A program made the position numbers and the translations under genes. Source: Pseudomonas sp. LS1212 (GTDB lineage Bacteria; Pseudomonadota; Gammaproteobacteria; Pseudomonadales; Pseudomonadaceae). From it: a stretch of 64,000 bases of DNA. Below, one piece after another: positions 58,995 to 64,000 of this stretch. The stretch is from positions 1,463,001 to 1,527,000 of the forward strand of contig NZ_CP102951.1 in NCBI RefSeq assembly GCF_024741815.1. Reading direction: 5' to 3'. Every line of letters begins with the position of its first letter. Positions within the stretch are counted from its first letter, which is position 1. Below the pieces are notes generated by a model. The model saw only the letters and a list, made by a program, of their open reading frames with translations. It was not told where the DNA came from and searched no databases.

Positions 58995-59824
58995 GCAAGG
59001 TAGCAGCCGACACCGAGCAGCCCATGGATCCCCAGGCCGGTGCCCAGCAGGAACTGCCCTTTGCCCTGGTCTACGGCCAGGCGCTCACCGAAATGCCGGT
59101 CGACCTGTACATCCCGCCCGATGCGCTGGAAGTCTTTCTCGAAGCATTCGAAGGCCCGCTCGACCTGTTGCTGTACTTGATCCGCAAGCAGAACATCAAC
59201 ATCCTCGATATCCCGGTGGCGGAAATCACCCGGCAGTACATGGGCTATGTCGAACTGATGAAGACCGTGCGCCTGGAGCTGGCCGCCGAGTACCTGGTGA
59301 TGGCCGCCATGCTCGCCGAAATCAAATCGCGCATGTTGCTGCCACGGTCTGCCGAAGTCGAAGCCGAGGAAGACGACCCGCGTGCCGAGCTGATCCGGCG
59401 CTTGCAGGAGTACGAACGCTTCAAGGCCGCCGCCGAAGGTATCGATGGCTTGAGCCGGGTTGGCCGCGACCTGTACGTGCCCAAGCTGGACGCCCCGCAG
59501 GCCAAGGCGCGCAAGTTGCTGCCCGATGTCAGCCTGGAGGAATTGCTGATGTCGATGGCTGAAGTGCTGCGCCGCGGCGACATGTTCGAAAGCCATCAGG
59601 TCAGCCGGGAAGCCTTGTCCACCCGCGAGCGCATGAGCGACGTACTGGAGCGGCTCAAGGGCGGTGGGTTTGTGCCGTTTGTCGAGCTGTTCACCGCCGA
59701 AGAGGGCAAACTGGGCGTTGTCGTGACGTTTATGGCGATTCTCGAGCTGGTCAAGGAATCCTTGATCGAACTGGTGCAAAATGAGCCATTTGCGGCGATT
59801 CATGTCCGTGCCCGAGCCGAGTAA
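58991..59824 (+). CDS. scpA: Segregation and condensation protein A
   Basis: A 277-residue kleisin of the SMC-ScpAB chromosome condensation complex. FEGPLDLLLYLIRKQNINILDIPVAEITRQY is the strongly conserved SMC-neck-binding start (about residues 53-84, shown in part: FEGPLDLLLYLIRK). The acidic hinge EVEAEEDDPRAELIRRLQEYE and the C-terminal winged helix (TFMAILELVKESLIEL) follow. GTG 58991 overlaps the yciO stop; an ATG at 59024 would trim a poorly conserved N-terminus. It is followed by scpB after six bases. Confidence 0.93.
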   Translation: MSKVAADTEQPMDPQAGAQQELPFALVYGQALTEMPVDLYIPPDALEVFLEAFEGPLDLLLYLIRKQNINILDIPVAEITRQYMGYVELMKTVRLELAAEYLVMAAMLAEIKSRMLLPRSAEVEAEEDDPRAELIRRLQEYERFKAAAEGIDGLSRVGRDLYVPKLDAPQAKARKLLPDVSLEELLMSMAEVLRRGDMFESHQVSREALSTRERMSDVLERLKGGGFVPFVELFTAEEGKLGVVVTFMAILELVKESLIELVQNEPFAAIHVRARAE

Positions 59825-59829
59825 CACCG

Positions 59830-60606
59830 ATGAATTTGAATGAACCGCGCGAACTTGCGCCTTTGCTGGAAGCGTTTTTGCTGGCCTCGGGCAAACCGCA
59901 ATCGCTCGATCGCCTGTATGAACTGTTCGAAGAAGGCGAGCGCCCGGAGCCGCCTGTGTTCAAGAAGGCCCTCGAACTGCTGCGCAAATCCTCTGAAGGC
60001 CGGGCCTTCGAGCTGGTGGAAGTGGCGTCCGGCTATCGCTTGCAGATCCGCGAGAAGTTCTCCCCGTGGGTCGGTCGGCTCTGGGAAGAGCGGCCGCAAC
60101 GCTATTCCCGCGCCATGCTCGAGACCATGGCCCTGATTGCCTACCGCCAACCCATCACCCGTGGTGAAATCGAAGACGTGCGCGGCGTTGCGGTCAACAG
60201 CAACATCGTCAAGACCCTGCTCGAGCGTGAGTGGATTCGCATCGTCGGGTACCGCGAAGTGCCGGGCCGCCCGGCGATGTTCGCGACCACCAAGGCCTTT
60301 CTCGATCACTTCAACCTGAAGAACCTCGACGATCTGCCGCCCCTGGCCGAGCTGCGCGAGCTGGAGCCGGCACCGGTGCTGGACTTCGACGATGCACCGG
60401 TGCCTGCTCACTTGCAGGCATTGGCCGATGAAAGCGCCGAGGTGCAAACTCCGCGCGACGAAACCAGCTTTCGCAGCCTGCTGGTCGAACTCGACACCAT
60501 GGAGGAGGGCCTCAAGACCGACTTCGATGACTTGCTCGAACCTGCGTCGGATGGTGCAGAGGAGGGCGAGGCGCTTGAGACCGAGCCCGGTTCGCGCCAG
60601 GACTGA
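59830..60606 (+). CDS. scpB: Segregation and condensation protein B
   Basis: A 258-residue ScpB. It has two tandem winged-helix domains: LLEAFLLASGKPQSLDRLYELFEE opens the first, and RAMLETMALIAYRQPITRGEIEDVRGV followed by LLEREWIRIVGYREVPGRPAMFATT forms the conserved second. An acidic tail (from residue ~180) is longer than in E. coli-like relatives that lack it. It dimerises and binds ScpA in the SMC complex. The 171 bases after it hold a promoter-like stretch for rluB. Confidence 0.94.
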   Translation: MNLNEPRELAPLLEAFLLASGKPQSLDRLYELFEEGERPEPPVFKKALELLRKSSEGRAFELVEVASGYRLQIREKFSPWVGRLWEERPQRYSRAMLETMALIAYRQPITRGEIEDVRGVAVNSNIVKTLLEREWIRIVGYREVPGRPAMFATTKAFLDHFNLKNLDDLPPLAELRELEPAPVLDFDDAPVPAHLQALADESAEVQTPRDETSFRSLLVELDTMEEGLKTDFDDLLEPASDGAEEGEALETEPGSRQD

Positions 60607-60777
60607 AGCCATCCGGTCGGCGGAAAAAACCGGCACAGCGACTTTTTCGACTAGTCTCAGATGCGCGTCAGCCGCCATGAGCGTATGATTCGCGACCTTT
60701 TGGCGATTCATTCGCCGCAATACTGGTTTCCAATACCGCGGGTCTTGGCCTGCGTCGACACACCGGGAGGTGCCCAG

Positions 60778-61989
60778 ATGAGTGAACACGATCAGAAAGA
60801 CGACCAGGTAATTCGCCCCGCCGGCGAAAAGCTGCAAAAAGTGCTGGCGCGCATAGGCGTGGGTTCGCGCCGCGACGTCGAGGCCTGGATTGCCCAGGGC
60901 CGGATCAAGGTCAACGGCGTAGAGGCCACCCTTGGCCAGCGCGTCGACCTGCACGACGCGATTTCGGTCGATGGCCGCGTGATCAAGCGCGAAGAAGCCG
61001 CCGAAACCGTTCGCCGCGTCATCATGTACAACAAGCCGGACGGTGAGATCTGCACCCGCGACGACCCCGAGGGGCGCCCGACCGTGTTCGATCGCCTGCC
61101 ACGGCCGAAGGAAGGGCGCTGGATCAACATCGGCCGCCTGGACATCAATACCACCGGGCTGCTGATGTTCACCACCGATGGTGAGCTGGCCAACCGCCTG
61201 ATGCACCCGTCCTACGAGATGGACCGTGAATACGCTGTGCGTGTACGCGGCGAAGTCGACGACGACATGCTGTTGCGCCTCAAGAACGGCGTGATCCTGG
61301 AAGACGGCCCTGCGCGTTTCACCGATATTCAGGAAGCCCCGGGCGGTGAAGGCTTCAACCATTGGTACCACTGCGTGGTGATGGAAGGCCGTAACCGCGA
61401 AGTCCGTCGCCTGTGGGAATCCCAGGGGGTCGTGGTCAGCCGGCTCAAGCGCGTGCGTTTCGGCCCGGTGTTCCTCAACTCCGATCTGCCGATGGGGCGC
61501 TGGCGCGAAATGAGCCAGGGCGAAGTCGATATCCTGGCTGCCGAAGTCGGCCTGACCCCTGTCGCCATGCCACAGATGAACGCCAAGTCCAAGGACAAGC
61601 TCGAGCGGATGCAGCGCAAGTCCTCGCGGCCGGTTGGTCGTGGCGAGCGCGTGCGCACCTTGCGCCCGGCCAACGATGCCCCGGCTGGCGAGCGCCCGGC
61701 GCGCGAGCCGCGTGCACCTCGCAGCGAAGAGCAACGTCCGGTGCGCACGCCGCGTGGTGAAGCTCCTCGCAAAGAGTCTCCGCGTAAAGAGGCTCCACGC
61801 AAGGATTCGAGCCGTGGTACGCCGGTGGCCGAGCGCCCGAGCGATACCAACAAGCGTCCGGCCAAGCCAGCGCACAAGCGTCCGGGTATCGTGCTGGTCG
61901 AAGATGGGCCGTCGGGCAAGCGTCGTGGTCCGCCGGCTGGTAGCGGGCAGCGTCCGGGGTTTGGGCGTCGCAAGCCGAAGCCTGAGTAA
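60778..61989 (+). CDS. rluB: 23S rRNA pseudouridine(2605) synthase RluB
   Basis: A 403-residue pseudouridine synthase. It has an S4 RNA-binding domain (EKLQKVLARIGVGSRRDVEAWI), then MYNKPDGEICTRDD, the catalytic Asp122 in GRLDINTTGLLMFT, and GRNREVRRLWESQGVVVSRLKRVRFG. The tail of about 120 residues is rich in Arg, Pro and Lys repeats (EAPRKESPRKEAPRKDSSRG), a known extension in pseudomonads that probably binds RNA. GGGAGGTG fixes ATG 60778. Confidence 0.94.
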   Translation: MSEHDQKDDQVIRPAGEKLQKVLARIGVGSRRDVEAWIAQGRIKVNGVEATLGQRVDLHDAISVDGRVIKREEAAETVRRVIMYNKPDGEICTRDDPEGRPTVFDRLPRPKEGRWINIGRLDINTTGLLMFTTDGELANRLMHPSYEMDREYAVRVRGEVDDDMLLRLKNGVILEDGPARFTDIQEAPGGEGFNHWYHCVVMEGRNREVRRLWESQGVVVSRLKRVRFGPVFLNSDLPMGRWREMSQGEVDILAAEVGLTPVAMPQMNAKSKDKLERMQRKSSRPVGRGERVRTLRPANDAPAGERPAREPRAPRSEEQRPVRTPRGEAPRKESPRKEAPRKDSSRGTPVAERPSDTNKRPAKPAHKRPGIVLVEDGPSGKRRGPPAGSGQRPGFGRRKPKPE

Positions 61990-61993
61990 TAGC

Positions 61994-62092
61994 GACCGCT
62001 TCGCGGTCGATCGCGGGCAAGCCCGCTCCCACAAAGGACCAGGGTGTGCCCAAGATTGTGTGAACACCTGTGGGAGCTGGCTTGCCAGCGAT
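61994..62092. repeat. REP pair with mixed arms and an adjoining hairpin
   Basis: Arms at 62010-62033 and 62069-62092. The left has GCGGGCAAGCCCGC, the right GCTGGCTTGCCAGC, so the internal palindromes are preserved while the arms differ from each other. The usual GACCGC/GCGGTC hairpin stands before it (about 61994-62008). Confidence 0.88.
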
Positions 62093-62117
62093 AGGGCCGC
62101 CAGGCCCTCAAACAAGC

Positions 62118-62145
62118 AAAACGCCAACCCCAGGGTTGGCGTTTT
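62118..62145. terminator. Bidirectional-looking terminator after rluB
   Basis: AAAACGCCAACCC pairs with GGGTTGGCGTTTT around a short CA centre, with A and T flanks on the two sides. It ends rluB transcription; nothing opposing needs it in the other direction. Confidence 0.9.
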
Positions 62146-62178
62146 GCATTTATGCCCTGGCAACTATCTGAACCACCC

Positions 62179-62196
62179 CGTAAACAAAACGTTACG
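62179..62196. promoter_or_regulatory. Candidate PhhR/TyrR box upstream of hpd
   Basis: CGTAAACAAAACGTTACG is a near-palindrome with the TyrR/PhhR layout (TGTAAA-N6-TTTACA). It lies about 186 bases before the hpd start, a place where an activator of aromatic amino acid catabolism would be expected. Nothing else is obvious between here and the hpd ribosome-binding site. Confidence 0.5.
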
Positions 62197-62381
62197 AAAA
62201 CAGCTCCAATTGCCAGCCAATCAGCCTGCCCGATCCATCTGTATAAATTTTTTGCCGCATCTTGCGCCCAAGCGTCTGTTTCCCGCCTCCCACCGCCTTG
62301 CCCCAAAACCCCCACAGCGGTCTGATATGCCTATGCCGCCGTGCACAGCAGGTCCCCGGCCAGAATAATAAGGGAGGCGCA

Positions 62382-63464
62382 ATGAACGCCGTGAACAAGA
62401 TCGAGCAACACAATCCCATCGGTACCGACGGGTTTGAATTCGTCGAATACACCGCACCCACCGCCGAAGGCATCGAGCAGCTGCGTGAGCTGTTCATCTC
62501 CATGGGCTTCACCGAAACGGCGCGCCACCGCAGCAAGGAAGTCTTTCTGTTCCAGCAGAACGACATCAACTTCGTGCTCAACGGCAGCCCCACCGGGCAC
62601 GTTCATGAATTCGCCCTCAAGCATGGCCCCAGCGCCTGTGCCATGGCCTTCCGGGTCAAGAACGCCGGCCAGGCGGCCGCCTATGTCCAGGCGCAAGGCG
62701 CCAGGCTGGTGGGCAGCCATGCGAATTTCGGCGAGCTGAATATCCCCTGCGTCGAAGGCATTGGCGGTTCCCTGCTTTATCTGGTCGACCGTTATGGCGA
62801 CAAGACCATCTATGACGTGGATTTCGAGTTCATCGAAGGGCGCACGGCCACGGACAACGCCGTGGGCCTGAGCCATATCGATCACCTGACCCATAACGTC
62901 AAGCGCGGGCAGATGGATGTCTGGTCCAATTTCTACGAGCGCATCGCCAACTTCCGCGAAATCCGCTACTTCGATATCGAAGGCAAGCTCACCGGCCTGC
63001 TGTCCCGGGCAATGACCGCACCTTGCGGCAAAATCCGCATTCCGATCAATGAATCGGCCGACGACAAATCCCAGATCGAAGAATTTATCCGTGAATACCA
63101 TGGCGAAGGCATTCAGCACATTGCCCTGGCCAGCGACGACATCTACCAGACCGTACGCCGGTTGCGGGCCAACGGCGTCGAGTTCATGGCCACCCCGGAC
63201 ACTTACTACGACAAGGTCGACCAGCGTGTGGTCGGGCATGGTGAACCCACCGAAGTGCTGCGTGAGCTGGGTCTGTTGATCGACGGTTCACCCACCGACG
63301 ACGGCATTCTGCTGCAGATCTTCACCCACACGGTGATTGGCCCGATCTTCTTTGAAATCATCCAGCGCAAAGGCAACCAGGGCTTTGGCGAGGGCAATTT
63401 CAAGGCGCTGTTCGAGTCCATCGAAGAAGACCAGATCAAGCGAGGCGTGCTCAAGGAACAGTGA
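62382..63464 (+). CDS. hpd: 4-hydroxyphenylpyruvate dioxygenase
   Basis: A 360-residue non-haem iron(II) dioxygenase that turns 4-hydroxyphenylpyruvate into homogentisate in tyrosine breakdown. The three iron ligands can be placed at H168 (SHIDHLTHNV), H246 (IQHIALAS) and E325 (FFEIIQRK). The two-domain vicinal-oxygen-chelate layout and length are like the well-studied P. fluorescens enzyme. ATG 62382 follows AGGGAGG. The aromatic amino acid permease gene comes next on the strand, a sensible partner. Confidence 0.97.
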   Translation: MNAVNKIEQHNPIGTDGFEFVEYTAPTAEGIEQLRELFISMGFTETARHRSKEVFLFQQNDINFVLNGSPTGHVHEFALKHGPSACAMAFRVKNAGQAAAYVQAQGARLVGSHANFGELNIPCVEGIGGSLLYLVDRYGDKTIYDVDFEFIEGRTATDNAVGLSHIDHLTHNVKRGQMDVWSNFYERIANFREIRYFDIEGKLTGLLSRAMTAPCGKIRIPINESADDKSQIEEFIREYHGEGIQHIALASDDIYQTVRRLRANGVEFMATPDTYYDKVDQRVVGHGEPTEVLRELGLLIDGSPTDDGILLQIFTHTVIGPIFFEIIQRKGNQGFGEGNFKALFESIEEDQIKRGVLKEQ

Positions 63465-63472
63465 CGCACGTG

Positions 63473-63503
63473 TTGAACCCTGCTTATGGCACCGGTGTAC
63501 AAT
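63473..63503 (+). promoter_or_regulatory. Possible sigma-70 promoter for aroP
   Basis: TTGAAC (63473-63478) and TACAAT (63498-63503) with a 19-base spacer lie about 200 bases before the aroP start. The leader contains a CACTGG/CCAGTG hairpin near 63572-63589. The spacing is long, so the promoter call is weak. Confidence 0.35.
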
Positions 63504-63703
63504 GCGCGGCGTTTTAACTGTGACCCAACTGCGTACCGCGCAAAACTGCGGACGTCGAGCCCTCGCCAACACTGGTAGCCGCCAGTGCGGAACGGTTCAT
63601 GTCCACTAAATTCGAGGCTATCCGCCTTGTTCACTCCGCTGCGCCACGAGCGCGGTGGGTCCGATTCCGTCACAGACAAAAACAAACAGGTGACTCCGTT
63701 AAA

Positions 63704-64000
63704 TGAGTGGACAAAACTCGCATTCAGGTGAGCTGAAACGCGGCCTGAAAAATCGCCATATCCAGCTGATCGCCCTCGGTGGCGCGATCGGCACCGGACT
63801 GTTCCTGGGCTCGGCCGGGGTACTCAAGTCGGCGGGTCCGTCGATGATTCTCGGCTACGCGATCTGCGGCTTCATCGCCTTCATGATCATGCGCCAGTTG
63901 GGCGAGATGATCGTTGAAGAACCAGTGGCCGGCTCCTTCAGCCACTTTGCCCATAAATACTGGGGTGGTTTCGCCGGCTTCCTGTCGGGCTGGAACTGCT
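63704..64000 (+). CDS. aroP: Aromatic amino acid permease, N-terminal part (cut by window edge)
   Basis: The first 99 codons of an amino acid-polyamine-organocation permease. It reads SGELKRGLKNRHIQLIALGG, AIGTGLFLGSAGVLKSAGP, and IMRQLGEMIVEEPVAGSFSH, followed by FAHKYWGGFAGFLSGWN, almost exactly the AroP pattern (phenylalanine, tyrosine and tryptophan uptake), covering helices 1 to 3. CAGGTGA lies before ATG 63704. Standing next to hpd supports an aromatic substrate. The relatives ProY and GABA permease are less similar at EEPVAGSFSH. The 3' part is outside the window. Confidence 0.9.

Noticed and set aside
59800..62163. 787-codon frame antisense to scpB and rluB
   Set aside because: Spans two genes, a REP and a terminator; the product is compositionally biased and has no recognisable domain.

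Overview
The window is a chromosomal segment of a Pseudomonas, most like the P. putida/P. fluorescens side of the genus. This rests on high-GC coding, genus-typical gene neighbourhoods recalled from P. aeruginosa and P. putida, and five copies of the paired ~24-base REP palindromes that punctuate such genomes. There are no rRNA or tRNA genes, prophage, insertion sequences or CRISPR arrays. Almost all of it is core-genome housekeeping and catabolism; the accessory-looking parts are a type I secreted RTX adhesin locus and several gene relics.

Layout. 1-2.7 kb: the fadD2-fadD1 acyl-CoA ligase pair. 2.7-5.7 kb: a gamma-glutamylputrescine-type synthetase/oxidase pair plus a possible 54-residue small protein. 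5.9-9.8 kb: hrpA helicase. 10-13.6 kb: a FabH-type ketoacyl synthase, an ECF sigma/anti-sigma pair and an OprP-type porin. 13.7-19.1 kb: a FemAB/GNAT-like protein and the LysR - hydrolase - ppiA - ABC exporter string. 19.2-25 kb: a secreted small protein, azoR, an MscS channel, a DEAD-box helicase, a DUF2513-like protein and an EamA transporter. 25.1-26.4 kb: an ANR box ahead of a 41-residue protein that looks like P. aeruginosa PA1414, the locus of the oxygen-responsive sRNA SicX, then an MBL-fold hydrolase and a serine-less acyl-carrier-like protein. 26.5-32 kb: the 4-guanidinobutyrate cluster (two transporters, an NTF2-like protein, gbuA, divergent gbuR). 32.7-42.9 kb: HlyD/ABC/TolC exporter genes divergent from a ~1500-residue adhesin with a LapA-like retention module, a LapG-type TAAG site, a VWA domain and RTX repeats. 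43-49.4 kb: YbaN, UPF0149, RecQ, MarR, a FimV-like protein, a collapsed plpD, a SelW-like protein and a DMT transporter. 49.6-57.4 kb: an Mpo1-like protein, an AraC regulator, TrkH, a nitroreductase and a Cpx-like envelope-stress module with yciI and yciB. 57.5-62 kb: RNase AM-like PHP protein, YciO, ScpA, ScpB and RluB. 62.4-64 kb: hpd and the start of aroP, both for aromatic amino acids.

Most interesting points: (i) the PA1414/SicX-like locus with a near-consensus ANR site and a structured leader; (ii) plpD reduced in frame to its first ~50 and last ~10 codons; (iii) half-REP sequences lying at the broken ends of two gene relics; (iv) an acyl-carrier-like protein lacking the phosphopantetheine serine, paired with a metallo-hydrolase; (v) a FleQ-like palindrome and a strong hairpin in the adhesin promoter region; (vi) a hairpin covering the azoR ribosome-binding site, beside a 16-codon antisense ORF. 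Functions come from motif reading and remembered synteny; no database search was possible.
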